From assembly GCF_023702065.1 (NCBI RefSeq), contig NZ_QFDM01000002.1, forward strand, positions 806,001 through 870,000: DNA of 64,000 nucleotides, in the 5' to 3' direction. The position numbers were made by a program, and so were the translations under genes. Of this stretch, positions 26,901-35,461 are shown one piece after another (positions within the stretch are counted from its first letter, which is position 1; every line of letters starts with the position of its first letter). The notes below the pieces were generated by a model, which was not told where the DNA came from, did no database searches, and saw only the letters and a program-made list of their open reading frames with translations. The DNA is from Methanoculleus oceani. Its GTDB lineage: Archaea; Halobacteriota; Methanomicrobia; Methanomicrobiales; Methanoculleaceae.

Positions 26901-27238
26901 TACTTCCGCGTAATCCTGAACTCTTTCTTCGACGGCGTCAACTGGGCAAGCAGGCCCTTTAACTGCTCGTCGGTGATCCGCTGCCGGACTCTGCCGCTCT
27001 GCGCGAGCATCACCAGTTGCTGCTCGACCGCTTTTGCAAACTCCGGCCGGGTCAACTTGATGGTATTGAGTCTCTCCCTCGCTTCAGGTTCGAGGATCTC
27101 CATGAGCGCAGCACGGACCTGTGCGTCGATCTGTTGCTGGCGTGCTGCCTCATCTTCCATCGACTGCTGGCTCATCGCCTGCCGTTGCATCTGTTCCATC
27201 TTCCGGCGGCGGAGTTCCGCGAGTTCGTCGTCTACCAT
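26900..27238 (-). CDS. DNA-binding protein of the PDCD5/TFAR19 family
   Basis: A 112-residue helical protein. The charged N-terminal helix (ELAELRRRKMEQMQRQ) and Gln-rich linker are followed by a compact bundle (EPEARERLNTIKLTRPEFAKAVE) and the end ITDEQLKGLLAQLTP. This is the archaeal PDCD5 family, which binds DNA; its role is unclear. Placement directly after rps19e is the rule in archaea. Confidence 0.92.
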   Translation of the reverse strand: MVDDELAELRRRKMEQMQRQAMSQQSMEDEAARQQQIDAQVRAALMEILEPEARERLNTIKLTRPEFAKAVEQQLVMLAQSGRVRQRITDEQLKGLLAQLTPSKKEFRITRK

Positions 27239-27257
27239 CAGTCATACCTCCTTTCGA

Positions 27258-27707
27258 TCAGTACTTCGCAAGTCCCGGAGCAACCTCGGCAGCCTGAGCC
27301 TTCAGGCTGTTTGCGGTGTTGTCCAGGAAGGATCTGCCGGCCGGGGTGACCGTGCGCCCGCCGCTCGAATGAGAGACGTAGCCGGCCGCTTCGAGCTGCT
27401 GGAAGAGCTTCCGGACGATCGCACCGCTTCCCTTCCTGAACTGGGAGGGAGCCGGGCCCCGGTTACGCTTGCCGCCGTAGATGGAGCGCATCCGCTGGAT
27501 ACCGACCGGACCGTCGGTGTAGATACGCCGGAGAACCGACGCCGCACGCACATACCACCAGTCGTCATTCTCGGGGGGCATCTCTTTGTGTACCCCCGTC
27601 TTTGCAAAAGCGGCCCAGTCGGGGGGCTGAATCTGCGGGTTTTTCTTGAGTTCTTCTGCCACCTGCCGGATGAACATATCGGCAGGGATGTCATATACAG
27701 TCGTCAT
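27258..27707 (-). CDS. rps19e: Small ribosomal subunit protein S19e
   Basis: A 149-residue S19e. Key stretches are TVYDIPADMFIRQVAEELK at the start, WWYVRAASVLRRIYTDGPVG in the middle and RKLFQQLEAAGYV near the end, the winged-helix fold of the family. Normal length. An AT-rich gap of 50 nt separates it from the downstream end of the YhbY gene, with tatatatttcg that may hold a promoter. Confidence 0.96.
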   Translation of the reverse strand: MTTVYDIPADMFIRQVAEELKKNPQIQPPDWAAFAKTGVHKEMPPENDDWWYVRAASVLRRIYTDGPVGIQRMRSIYGGKRNRGPAPSQFRKGSGAIVRKLFQQLEAAGYVSHSSGGRTVTPAGRSFLDNTANSLKAQAAEVAPGLAKY

Positions 27708-27758
27708 AGATGAACCTCACTCTCGCTAACAGTCTTTACATATTCGTCCAGTGATGTT

Positions 27759-28019
27759 TTATATATTTCGAGGATTGTGCCCGGACGATCGGCCTCGCCG
27801 CTCCGTGAGGACGAGTGTCCGCCCCCGGACCTCGACCAGGACCGCACCGGCCGATGCCGCTATCTCCTCGGGATCGACTTCGGTGTTCCGGAGCCATCTC
27901 ACCTTGACGACCTTCCGGTCTTTGAGCTGGCGTCGGATCTCATCGATCATAACGCTTGTGATACCCCGCTTTCCCACCCAGATGGTGGGTTTGAGATCCT
28001 GATACGATTCTTTACTCAT
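27759..28019 (-). CDS. YhbY/CRS1 (CRM-domain) RNA-binding protein
   Basis: An 86-residue single CRM domain. WVGKRGITSVMIDEIRRQLK contains the GKxG loop and the following helix; KDRKVVKVRWLR and GRTLVLTERRGR complete the fold. Bacterial YhbY binds pre-50S ribosomes. I used the ATG at 28019, which overlaps the rnp4 stop by 4 nt; the longer open frame upstream overlaps rnp4. Confidence 0.9.
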   Translation of the reverse strand: MSKESYQDLKPTIWVGKRGITSVMIDEIRRQLKDRKVVKVRWLRNTEVDPEEIAASAGAVLVEVRGRTLVLTERRGRSSGHNPRNI

Positions 28020-28333
28020 GGTTGAGGCCTCCCGACCGGATACCGTGACCGGTGCCCGCAGGCAAGACAGGTGACGACCACGCGGCCCCGGTGGATCCTG
28101 ACCCGGGCGTTCGACCCGGGGACCAGGTAGACGCTGCACCGGCGGCAGAAACGGCGTTTCAGCGGCCGCTCAATCCGTATCCGGTGGCGCATGCCGATCT
28201 TCCGGGCCAGTTCCACACAGCGGTTGCTCCAGACGGGGTTTTCCGGGTAGAACTCCGCGGCACGCGCAAAGAGGACGGCGATCCTCTCGCGGGCGAGCCT
28301 CCGGGAGCCAGATTTTCGTGTAGTATCTGCCAT
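28016..28333 (-). CDS. rnp4: RNase P protein component 4 (Rpr2/Rpp21)
   Basis: A 105-residue subunit of archaeal RNase P, the enzyme that trims tRNA 5' ends. A helical N-terminus (RERIAVLFARAAEFYPENPV) is followed by a zinc ribbon with CRRC and CLAC pairs (RRFCRRCSVYLVPG and VVTCLACGHRSRYP). The ATG at 28333 gives standard length; the frame is open for 74 more codons upstream. It heads the superoperon, with AT-rich promoter sequence (gagaatatataag) 45-60 nt upstream. Confidence 0.93.
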   Translation of the reverse strand: MADTTRKSGSRRLARERIAVLFARAAEFYPENPVWSNRCVELARKIGMRHRIRIERPLKRRFCRRCSVYLVPGSNARVRIHRGRVVVTCLACGHRSRYPVGRPQP

Positions 28334-28383
28334 GGTGCGATCCGTTCCATCGAATATGGTGGGTCTTGAGATAGGAGGGGAGA

Positions 28384-28394
28384 GAATATATAAG
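28384..28394 (-). promoter_or_regulatory. Likely TATA box for the translation superoperon
   Basis: On the minus strand the stretch around 28384-28394 reads cttatatattc. It lies about 50-60 nt upstream of the rnp4 start and downstream of the purN stop. It is the clearest TATA-like signal in front of this leftward series of genes. Confidence 0.5.
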
Positions 28395-28410
28395 AGTTTG
28401 ATGCCTGGGG

Positions 28411-29037
28411 TCAGCGGATCCGCACCCGCCGACCGGTGACCTCCAGGCGGTCTTCGCAGAAGAGTTTTACGGCGAACGGGAGGGCTTCGTGCTCCTCGAC
28501 GAGGATCCGGTCGGCGAGCGTCGATTCGTCGTCGTCCGGGAGGACCGGAACGCACCGCTGGACGACGATGGGGCCGGTATCCATCCCCTCGTCCACCAGG
28601 TGGACGGTGCAGCCCGAGACCTTCACCCCGCTCTCGACCGCCTGCCGCTGAGCATGCAGGCCGGCAAACGACGGGAGCAGGGCAGGGTGGATGTTCATCA
28701 TCCGGCCCGAGAACTCGTGGACGATACCGGGCCCGAGGATCCGCATGTAGCCGGCGAGGACGAAGAGGTCCGCCCGGCAGCTCCGCATCGCATCGAGGAG
28801 TGCCTCCTCGTAGGCGGCCTTCGAGGAGAAACGCGCATAGTCGATGACTGTAACCGGCATCCCGGCAGCTTCGGCCCGCTTGATCGCGTATGCCCCGGGG
28901 TTGTCGGTGACGAGACCGACGCAGACCGCCGGGATCTCGGCGGCCGCAATGGCATCGATCACCGCCTGAAAGTTCGATCCTCTCCCCGAGGCGAGTACCG
29001 CTATCCGCTTTTTGTCACCAGGTCTCTCTCTATCCAT
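28411..29037 (-). CDS. purN: Phosphoribosylglycinamide formyltransferase PurN
   Basis: A 208-residue folate-dependent GAR transformylase of purine synthesis. IAVLASGRGSNFQAVIDA binds the phosphate of GAR; the catalytic Asn-His-Asp set is found in MNIHPALLPSF and LVDEGMDTGPIV. Full length. The gene stands between the CNNM/CorC gene (18 nt upstream) and the translation superoperon. Confidence 0.95.
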   Translation of the reverse strand: MDRERPGDKKRIAVLASGRGSNFQAVIDAIAAAEIPAVCVGLVTDNPGAYAIKRAEAAGMPVTVIDYARFSSKAAYEEALLDAMRSCRADLFVLAGYMRILGPGIVHEFSGRMMNIHPALLPSFAGLHAQRQAVESGVKVSGCTVHLVDEGMDTGPIVVQRCVPVLPDDDESTLADRILVEEHEALPFAVKLFCEDRLEVTGRRVRIR

Positions 29038-29055
29038 GAATATCGTTCTCCGGAC

Positions 29056-30336
29056 TTACCGGGCCTCCCCCGGCCCGGTCTGAGGTGCGAGGATCAGTTT
29101 CACCTTGACGATCCGCCGGCCCCGCATCTGCATCACCACCAGCGTGATGTTGCTCTCCTCGACCTTGACCACCTCGCCGCGGCGGGGGATGTGCCCCAGC
29201 CGGTCGATGACAAGGCCGCCGATGCTCTCGTAGGTATCCGTCAGCGGGAGGGCCAGGTTCAGGTCCTCGTTGAGGTGCTCCACCCACGCCCGTGCGTCGA
29301 CCAGGTAGACGCCTTCCTCGATCTGCTGCACCTCGGGCTCCTCCTCGTCGAATTCGTCCATGATCTCGCCGACCAGTTCCTCGAGCATGTCTTCGACCGT
29401 CACGATACCGGCAAACGACCCGTATTCGTCGAGAACGACCGCCATATGCTGCTTCTTCAGCTGAAGCTCCTTTAAGAGCTCGTCGATCTTCTTGCTCTCG
29501 GGAACGAAGTAGGGCTCGTACATCAGGTTTCCGATCGTTGCGCTCGTCTGCTGGCGGAAGACCGCGGCAAAGACGTCCTTGACGTTCAAGAGCCCGATGA
29601 CGTTATCGATATGCTCGTGGTAGACCGGAATTCGGGAGAAACCTGTCTCGTTGAAGATGGAGAGGGCGTTCTCGAGCGTGGCCGTATTCTCGATCATGAC
29701 GACGTCCACCCGGGGCGTCATTACCTCGCGAACTGTCGTGTCTCCAAAGCGCAGCACGGAGTAGAGCATGTCCCGCTCCTCCTCTTCGATGGTGCCCTCC
29801 TCCTCGCCGACGTCGATCCACTCCTTGATCTCCTCCTCGGTGACGACCGGCTCGGTCACGCCGGGCCTGAAGGCAAACTGCCCCTTGATGCGGTCCAGGA
29901 CCCAGAGCACCGGGTAGAGCACCTTCGAGAGGTAGAGGATCGGGCGGGCGACACGGAGCGCGAGTTCCTCGGTGTGTCGGGAGGCGTACATCTTCGGCCC
30001 GATCTCGCCGAAGATCAGCATCAGGATGACCGTGACGCCGGTCGCTATCCCGATACCGACGTCGCCGTAGATGGCGATGGCGATCGCGGTCGCGAGCGAT
30101 GCTGCGGCCACGTTGACGACGTTGTTCCCGATCAGGATGGTTATCAGGAGGGCATCGGTCGACCGTTTCAGCGTATCGAGGGCTTTCGCTCCTTTACGGC
30201 TCTGGTTCAAGAGTGCCCGAACTTTCGCCCGGGTTATCGAGATAAGGGCGACTTCCGAACTTGAGAAGAAGCCCGAAAGGAGCAGACAAACAATGAATAA
30301 AATGATCTCTATGGTTAGAAGGTCTACGACTACCAT
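29056..30336 (-). CDS. CNNM/CorC-type membrane protein with CBS pair (hemolysin C-like)
   Basis: A 426-residue protein of the UPF0053 family. A DUF21 membrane domain with four hydrophobic segments (about residues 5-30, 60-85, 90-115 and 125-150) comes first, with SGFFSSSEVALISI and LIGNNVVNVAAA. Two CBS domains follow (VMTPRVDVVMIE and DEYGSFAGIVTVEDMLEELVGE split over residues 210-340). A CorC/HlyC domain ends it (AWVEHLNEDLNLALP, ESIGGLVIDRLGHIP). Relatives transport or sense magnesium and related ions. It probably starts a unit with purN. Confidence 0.9.
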   Translation of the reverse strand: MVVVDLLTIEIILFIVCLLLSGFFSSSEVALISITRAKVRALLNQSRKGAKALDTLKRSTDALLITILIGNNVVNVAAASLATAIAIAIYGDVGIGIATGVTVILMLIFGEIGPKMYASRHTEELALRVARPILYLSKVLYPVLWVLDRIKGQFAFRPGVTEPVVTEEEIKEWIDVGEEEGTIEEEERDMLYSVLRFGDTTVREVMTPRVDVVMIENTATLENALSIFNETGFSRIPVYHEHIDNVIGLLNVKDVFAAVFRQQTSATIGNLMYEPYFVPESKKIDELLKELQLKKQHMAVVLDEYGSFAGIVTVEDMLEELVGEIMDEFDEEEPEVQQIEEGVYLVDARAWVEHLNEDLNLALPLTDTYESIGGLVIDRLGHIPRRGEVVKVEESNITLVVMQMRGRRIVKVKLILAPQTGPGEAR

Positions 30337-30431
30337 TTACTCCACGCCGCATCAAGCGGCAGCATCCGGTATTGGTTCATTGCCGGGATTTTATGAATTA
30401 TGTCGTGGGCAGATGTTATAAAACCAGCGCT

Positions 30432-31256
30432 TCAGGAGAATATCTCCTGTAGTGTCTCCAATTCGCGCATGAGGAGCACAACCTTCTCTTCGGATGAGAG
30501 AGTCTCCGGAAAGACCATGTCCTCGAGTTCCAGGGTGAGATACCCGCCGTAGCCCCGGTCTGCAAGTTCCGCAAGCACCCGGGTCGCGGCCGGGTCGCCA
30601 TGTATGGGGTGGTGGGGTCGCCCGTTCCCGCCGAGTGCGCTGACGTGGACGTTCGTCATCCTCTCGATGCAGAGATCGATGAACCGGATCGTCTCGTCGC
30701 AGGACGTCATCATGGCGTGCCCCATATCCAGCGTGAACCAGAGCCAGGGTTCCCGCTCGAGCACCTCGGCCGCATCCTCGGCGGTGGAGAGGAGGGAGTT
30801 GACCCGGGGCTCCAGGTTCTCGATCGCCACCTTCACCTGCGTCCCCTCCGCCGCTTCCCGGACCCTGGCGATGTAATCGTCGAACCGCCGGTAGTCGTAG
30901 GCGCTCGGGTGCCGTTTCGCCGTCCTTCTCCCGGGGTGGACGGTGACCACGCCGGCACCCATCCTGTCCGCCATCCGGACCGCCTCGACGGTGTAGTCGA
31001 CCGATATCTCGGCGACCCGGGGATTGATGGAGCAGGGGTTCAAATCCAGCGTCGGCGCGTGAACGGTGATCGGTGAGAGTTCCGGGTGGCCGGCGATACA
31101 CCTCGAAAGTTCGTCCTCGGGACGGTCGCGAAGCCAGAAGTGCGGTGTCTCGACCCAGAACTCGAGCCCGTCGAGGCCGGACTCGGCAACGTAGTCGAAG
31201 ATGTAGTCACAGGGGTACTCGTGGAAGAACATGGTCGAGACGGCGAAACGACCCAT
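30432..31256 (-). CDS. Sugar phosphate isomerase/epimerase-like TIM-barrel protein
   Basis: A 274-residue xylose-isomerase-like TIM barrel (AP_endonuc_2 superfamily). Metal-ligand positions are seen in LEFWVETPHFW, VTVHPGRRTA, IENLEP, FTLDMGHAMM and LELEDMVF. Such proteins include sugar isomerases and endonuclease IV; nothing fixes the substrate here. The frame is open for 19 codons upstream, but MGRFAVSTMFFHEY at 31256 begins the first barrel strand. It is divergent from xseA with about 40 nt between. Confidence 0.78.
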   Translation of the reverse strand: MGRFAVSTMFFHEYPCDYIFDYVAESGLDGLEFWVETPHFWLRDRPEDELSRCIAGHPELSPITVHAPTLDLNPCSINPRVAEISVDYTVEAVRMADRMGAGVVTVHPGRRTAKRHPSAYDYRRFDDYIARVREAAEGTQVKVAIENLEPRVNSLLSTAEDAAEVLEREPWLWFTLDMGHAMMTSCDETIRFIDLCIERMTNVHVSALGGNGRPHHPIHGDPAATRVLAELADRGYGGYLTLELEDMVFPETLSSEEKVVLLMRELETLQEIFS

Positions 31257-31295
31257 AACACTACTTGATATAAACCATCGGTCTAATAGATTGTG

Positions 31296-32543
31296 ATGAT
31301 GCTCGGCGGTCATTCCACCGGCCCGGAGCGGTTCGGCACTCCGATTCTCGGGGTCTCAGAGGTCTCGGGACTCATCTGCGACCTCCTCGACGACGGCCGC
31401 CTGCACCAGATCTGGGTGCGGGGGGAGGTGACCAACTACAGGGACCACACCTCCGGCCACCGTTATTTCTCGCTTTCGGAGCGAAAGGGAAGGAATTCCG
31501 CGCTGCTCAACTGCGTGATGTGGCGCACCTATACGTCGGCGCTCGCGTTCGCGCCGAAAGACGGCATGGACGTCCTCGCCTGGGGGTCCGTGGAGGTCTA
31601 CGAGCCTCACGGCAGGTACCAGTTCATCGTCCGGGAGATGCTCCCGGCGGGCCTCGGCGAGCGCCACCTCATGGTCGAGCGCTGGAAGCAGGAACTCGAC
31701 GCCGAGGGGCTTTTTGCCCCCGAACGGAGACGGCCACTCCCTCTCTTCCCGCACCGGGTCGGCGTGGTCACCTCCCCGACCGGCGCGGCGGTGAAGGATA
31801 TCCTCTCGGTCATCTCCCGGCGGTACCCGGCCGAGGTGGTCCTCTCCCCGACGGCCGTCCAGGGCGACGGGGCGCACATCGAGATCGCGGAGGCGATCCG
31901 GCGGATCGACGGGCTCGTGGACGTGATCATCGTCGGGCGCGGGGGAGGGAGTTTTGAGGACCTCTTCCCCTTCAACCACCCGGACGTCGTCAGAGCCGTC
32001 GCCGCGTGTAAGACGCCCGTGATCAGCGCCGTCGGGCACGAGGTGGACACCGCCCTCTGCGACTTCGCCGCGGACCTCCGGGCGCCGACGCCGTCGGCAG
32101 CGGCGGAACGGGCCGTGCCCGAGCGCCGGGAGGTGCTCCGGGAACTCTCCGGGTACGGGGAGAGGATGGAAGTACTCCTTCTCCACCGCCTCGCGGCCTC
32201 GGCAAGCGAGGTCGAGGACCTCGCGGGACGCATGCATCCCCGGCGGCTCTCACGCAGGGTTCACGAGCGGATGCAGCGCCTCGCCGAGCACGAGGAACTG
32301 CTCCACCGGGCGGCGCTCGCCCGGGTGCAGCGTGAACGGGCCGCCCTCGCGGAAGTCCGCGCGAGCCTTGCGGGGCAAAACCCGCTCGCCATCCTGGAGC
32401 GGGGCTACTGCATCGTCGAGTCGGGCGGGAAGGTCGCGAGAAGCGCCGCGGGTCTCCGGCCGAACGACCGCGTGGTGTTGCGAATGAAGGACGGGCGGGC
32501 GAGAGCCGTCGTGGAGGAGATAACGTATGACAGAGACCTTTGA
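31296..32543 (+). CDS. xseA: Exodeoxyribonuclease VII large subunit
   Basis: A 415-residue XseA. The N-terminal OB domain shows LHQIWVRGEVTNYRDHTSGH and YFSLSERKG; the catalytic domain has VGVVTSPTGAAVKDI, GRGGGSFEDLFPFNHPDVVRA (split here as GRGGGSFEDL and FNHPDVVRAV) and SAVGHEVDTALCDFAAD. With XseB it degrades single-stranded DNA in both directions. The gene is bacterial in origin and occurs in Methanomicrobia. ATG at 31296 or 31299 or a GTG at 31293 are possible starts. It overlaps xseB by 17 nt. Confidence 0.95.
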   Translation: MMLGGHSTGPERFGTPILGVSEVSGLICDLLDDGRLHQIWVRGEVTNYRDHTSGHRYFSLSERKGRNSALLNCVMWRTYTSALAFAPKDGMDVLAWGSVEVYEPHGRYQFIVREMLPAGLGERHLMVERWKQELDAEGLFAPERRRPLPLFPHRVGVVTSPTGAAVKDILSVISRRYPAEVVLSPTAVQGDGAHIEIAEAIRRIDGLVDVIIVGRGGGSFEDLFPFNHPDVVRAVAACKTPVISAVGHEVDTALCDFAADLRAPTPSAAAERAVPERREVLRELSGYGERMEVLLLHRLAASASEVEDLAGRMHPRRLSRRVHERMQRLAEHEELLHRAALARVQRERAALAEVRASLAGQNPLAILERGYCIVESGGKVARSAAGLRPNDRVVLRMKDGRARAVVEEITYDRDL

Positions 32544-32712
32544 AGAGATGCTGGAAGAACTGCGGGGGATTGTCCGGAGACTGGAAGACGGCGAGACGAG
32601 CCTTGAGGAGAGCATCGCCATCTACGAACGCGGTGCACTCCTCGTGAAGCAGTGCGAAGACCTGCTCGGCACGGCCGAGATGAAACTCACCGAGCTCGGT
32701 CGCGACCGGTAA
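32527..32712 (+). CDS. xseB: Exodeoxyribonuclease VII small subunit
   Basis: A 61-residue XseB, an all-helical subunit. It shows FEEMLEELRGIVRRLEDGE and LEESIAIYERGALLVKQCED, the family pattern. It overlaps xseA and ends directly before a hairpin-repeat array. Confidence 0.95.
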   Translation: MTETFEEMLEELRGIVRRLEDGETSLEESIAIYERGALLVKQCEDLLGTAEMKLTELGRDR

Positions 32713-32893
32713 AGCGGTAGAGCCCCGGCGGGATGCCGGGTGCGCACGCGGGGTCCCGGGACCGGGCTCAGGGATCCTCGCACCTACGGTGCTCATGCCC
32801 CGTTCCGTGGGAGCGGCGCATCCTACGGGCCATCGCATCCTACGGACAGTCGTTACTCGCACCTGCGGTGCTCGAACTCCGGCCCTACGGCCC
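32713..32893 (-). repeat. Mini-hairpin repeat array, copy B
   Basis: Read on the minus strand this array begins inside the last codons of the DUF371 gene (gacgggccgtagggcc). It continues with linker GGAGTTCGA (32872-32880) and the hairpin gcacc/ggtgc (32859-32871). Further on come ctgtccgtaggatgcg modules, a second linker-like GGGGCATGA (32793-32801) and a second gcacc/ggtgc hairpin (32780-32792). Linkers and hairpins match copies at 15313-15468 and 54927-55041. It fills the gap between xseB and DUF371. Confidence 0.7.
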
Positions 32894-33325
32894 GTCGCCC
32901 TCGGGGATCTCCGCCTCGAGTTCGATCACCAGTTCCTCCCCCCGCCGGAGCGCCTCGATGAACTCCCGGGGGAGGGCGGCCGCGACCCGGTCGGACCGGA
33001 TGCCCACCGTCCGGTCGGAGACGAAGTCGCTCCGCCGCCAGACGAGATCCGCAGGATGGTCCAGGGTGAACGCCGCGCTTCCCCTTGAGCGGACCTCGAC
33101 GGTCTCGTTCCCTGCGGTAAGCCGGGTCGTGACCACCGCCCGGTCGTCGCGGAGCAGCTCTTTTAAGTCAGGATCGAGGTCGGCGGCACCCTTGTCGGCG
33201 GCGACGGCGATGATGCAGTCGCCGGTCTCGGTCAGCGTCTCGTCCCTCGTCACCTCAAACGTCGTCGGGTGGGTTCCCCGGACCAGCGGGTGCCCCCGTG
33301 CCCGCACGATATCCCTCGCCTTCAT
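32885..33325 (-). CDS. DUF371 family protein
   Basis: A 146-residue archaeal DUF371 protein. The family start GHPLVRGTHPTTFEVTRDE and DCIIAVAADKGAADL are clear, as is VWRRSDFVSDRTVGIRSDRVAA. It is widespread in archaea but without a known role; a beta-barrel fold is predicted for the family. The C-terminal residues Gly-Asp-Gly-Pro and the stop codon lie in the first unit of the hairpin repeat that follows, so the repeat seems to have set the end of the protein. Confidence 0.85.
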   Translation of the reverse strand: MKARDIVRARGHPLVRGTHPTTFEVTRDETLTETGDCIIAVAADKGAADLDPDLKELLRDDRAVVTTRLTAGNETVEVRSRGSAAFTLDHPADLVWRRSDFVSDRTVGIRSDRVAAALPREFIEALRRGEELVIELEAEIPEGDGP

Positions 33326-33357
33326 GCTTATTAGGAGAGGGATTCTATTGCTAATGA

Positions 33358-33948
33358 ATGATTAGCATCGTTTGCCCCGTCTGTAAAGAGGAGTGCGAAC
33401 ACCAGGTTCTCCGGGAAGCCGCCGAACTGGTGGTGCAGTGCAGTGAGTGCGGCCAGGTCCACCGGATACCAAAGCCCCCCGAATCCGAGATTCTCACCAT
33501 CAAGGCTATCGTAAGCCTTGAAACGGAGTCGCAGGTCTGCAGCGTCGAGATGCTCGCCGACGAGGCCGTGAGTCTCGGGGACCACATCGCCGCGGAGTGC
33601 GAAGACGAGGTCTTCGGGGTCGAGGTCACCGGGATCGAGGTCGGAGCAAAGCGGGTCCGCCGGGCGAAGGCCGCGGAGGTGACGACCCTCTGGACCCGGG
33701 GGATCGAGCAGGTCGTGGTGAAAGCGTCCATCCACACCGGGCGCACGACCCTCCCGCTCTACCAGACCGCCGAAGGCGAGGACGAGTTCGTCGTCGGGGA
33801 GACCTACACCTTCGGCGGGCGGCGGATCAGGATATCGCACATCAAACTCCGCGACGGTCCGGTCATCCGGAAGGAAGGCTGGAAGACGGTGGCCCGCAGG
33901 GTGAAGCGGATCTACGGGTATCTCGAGGGACGCTACCAGAGAGGATGA
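33358..33948 (+). CDS. HVO_0476-type zinc-ribbon protein
   Basis: A 196-residue archaeal protein with an N-terminal zinc ribbon (CPVCKEECEH, then VVQCSECGQVHRIP). Two beta-rich regions follow, with GIEVGAKRVRRAKAAEV and YTFGGRRIRISHIKLRDG, and a basic end. I recognise it as the HVO_0476 family, which has no known function. Nucleic acid binding is a guess. It is divergent from the DUF371 gene by about 30 nt, so they may share regulation. Confidence 0.8.
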   Translation: MISIVCPVCKEECEHQVLREAAELVVQCSECGQVHRIPKPPESEILTIKAIVSLETESQVCSVEMLADEAVSLGDHIAAECEDEVFGVEVTGIEVGAKRVRRAKAAEVTTLWTRGIEQVVVKASIHTGRTTLPLYQTAEGEDEFVVGETYTFGGRRIRISHIKLRDGPVIRKEGWKTVARRVKRIYGYLEGRYQRG

Positions 33949-34008
33949 TCACCCGCCGGCCGGAGGAGAGGCGACCGTAAAAAAGAACCGCAGCACCCGC
34001 CCGGACCC

Positions 34009-34287
34009 TCACCGGGGCAGGGGCTGTGACAGGTGCCGCCGGATCGCAGCCTCGAGGTCTTCACGGTGGACGAGCCCTTCCATCCGCTCCCGGACCTCAT
34101 CGCCCTCGAGGACGAGGGTTGTCGGGGTCACCCGGAGGTTATACGTTTTGATATGCTGGGGATTCTTCACGGCATCGATCTCCTCGATTACGATCCCGAG
34201 ATCCTTCTCCACCTGGCGAAGGATCGGGGTCTGCTCCTCACACCCCATGCACCCTTCCTGGTAGAAACTTATCACTTTTACCGCCAT
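34009..34287 (-). CDS. Thioredoxin-like protein
   Basis: A 92-residue protein with an early GCMGCEEQTP redox motif (Cys-Met-Gly-Cys), then VIEEIDAVKNPQHIKTYNLRVTPT with the cis-Pro (VTPT) and a last helix LEAAIRRHL. It is a small thioredoxin/glutaredoxin-fold protein, as is common in methanogens, which use such reductants with ferredoxin- or F420-linked reductases. The partner is not known. It overlaps nothing and stands alone. Confidence 0.88.
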   Translation of the reverse strand: MAVKVISFYQEGCMGCEEQTPILRQVEKDLGIVIEEIDAVKNPQHIKTYNLRVTPTTLVLEGDEVRERMEGLVHREDLEAAIRRHLSQPLPR

Positions 34288-34332
34288 ATACGGCAGAAAG
34301 CGGGGAGACTATAAAAAACTGTGGGGGTGCCG

Positions 34333-35037
34333 TCACCCTGTTATACCGTTGAGCGTGACCCGGGCGCTGCCGTAGCGGTACTTGACGACCAGTGAGTCGT
34401 CGGTCTTGTCGATGACCTCTCCGAAGCGTAGCGGTGAGGTTTCATTGGTCTCATTATCCGGAGAGATATCCGGTGATGTTGTCAATCCTAGCGCGATCAA
34501 GTCGCCTTCCGCTATCTCCGTAGAGTTCAGGTCGAGTCCATCTACATACTCTTCGCTCATATTAATCTCGAGGTCGTTTGCCCCGTAAGAGAAACTGATG
34601 GTTCTCGTCTCGCCGGCCTGCATCCCGACGAGCCCCACGGAGATGGCGTTGGTCTCGAAGCCCAGCAGGCCGAATTCCGAGAAGCCGGTGATCGCGGAAT
34701 ATACAATGGGTATTTGGGCAATGTTCTCCCCCGAGACCTGTCCGCCGACGGGCATCTCCAGGCCTTGGGTCAGGATGATGTAATTGTTCCCCTTCTCGTA
34801 CTCGCTTGCGGCGAGGTTCTGGTCGGTCGTGATGAGAGGACGCCCGTCCTCGCTGAGAATGGTGTAGTCGATCACTGCCGTATTTCCTATCTGGGCGGTC
34901 TGCTTCTTCTCGAACATCGGGGCCAGGTAGGTTCCCACCATGGCAACCGCAACCAGCAGGGCGACACCCACGTAGGCCCATTTCATCCATGGCGCGGTGT
35001 CGTTCTTCGAGGTTTTCTGCTGCGTCTGTTTCATCAC
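34333..35037 (-). CDS. Membrane-anchored FKBP-type peptidyl-prolyl isomerase
   Basis: A 234-residue protein with an N-terminal membrane anchor (WAYVGVALLVAVAMVGTYLA, residues 20-39), then an FKBP/SlyD-like domain outside the cell. Key stretches are NTAVIDYTILSEDGRPLITT, ILTQGLEMPVGGQVSGE and LVGMQAGETRTISF. The end (DDSLVVKYRYGSARVTLNG) is family-typical. It probably helps fold exported proteins. It marks the last typical core gene before the accessory island. Confidence 0.85.
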   Translation of the reverse strand: MMKQTQQKTSKNDTAPWMKWAYVGVALLVAVAMVGTYLAPMFEKKQTAQIGNTAVIDYTILSEDGRPLITTDQNLAASEYEKGNNYIILTQGLEMPVGGQVSGENIAQIPIVYSAITGFSEFGLLGFETNAISVGLVGMQAGETRTISFSYGANDLEINMSEEYVDGLDLNSTEIAEGDLIALGLTTSPDISPDNETNETSPLRFGEVIDKTDDSLVVKYRYGSARVTLNGITG

Positions 35038-35101
35038 GAGTACAATCGCCGTTTGGTGAAATAAATTAGTATTGTTATGGAGAGCGGTAGGGGTCCGAGA
35101 G

Positions 35102-35160
35102 GGTTCTGTTGCATTTGCGGGGGATGAGGGGTATTCAAACGGCGTGTTGCACGCGGGTGA
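35102..35160 (+). repeat. Outer inverted element, left copy
   Basis: This 59-nt stretch starts ggttctgttgc and ends gtgttgcacgcgggtga. The reverse complement of 43805-43863 aligns without gaps: the first 11 nt are identical and 16 of the last 17. In all about 39 of 59 positions agree, with the middle diverged. Each copy also contains two related half motifs (gttgc...cgggtga) about 38 nt apart. Confidence 0.75.
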
Positions 35161-35167
35161 TGAGCGA

Positions 35168-35452
35168 CTATCGCCAACCCTCGTGGATCACTTCGTCCAA
35201 CCTGAGATCAAAGGCGTCATCCTCGACGTGGAACATATCGATCCCGGTCATCCCCATCTTGCGCGTCTCCGGCATCTGCCAGTACAGGTTGTAGACGAGC
35301 TGCCCGAATCGCATGTCAGGGTCCAGCATCCAGATCTCCAGGAGTTTGCTCAAAATAGCATCAATCCTCGCGGGGTCTCTCTCCGGCCCATCCCAGTCCC
35401 CCTCCACCCCACGCACGACCTCTTTCATCACCCGGCGCACCCGTTCATCCAT
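35168..35452 (-). CDS. Small conserved-type protein (94 aa), function unknown
   Basis: A 94-residue protein with a run ERDPARIDAILSKLLEIW followed by DPDMRFGQLVYNLYWQM. Small proteins with this R-D-P-x-R-I ... D-L-R-F-G-Q-L pattern are found in many bacteria and phage-like regions, but I cannot name the family with confidence. Its end is acidic. Codon use is GC-rich, unlike the Fic gene beside it. The start lies only 9 nt from the 22-bp inner inverted repeat, so the repeat occupies its promoter or leader. Confidence 0.65.
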   Translation of the reverse strand: MDERVRRVMKEVVRGVEGDWDGPERDPARIDAILSKLLEIWMLDPDMRFGQLVYNLYWQMPETRKMGMTGIDMFHVEDDAFDLRLDEVIHEGWR

Positions 35453-35461
35453 TAGCTGTGA

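Noticed and set aside
31030-31060. A tRNA-like ggttcaaatcc stretch
   Set aside because: It lies inside the isomerase gene and no acceptor or anticodon arms can be drawn around it.
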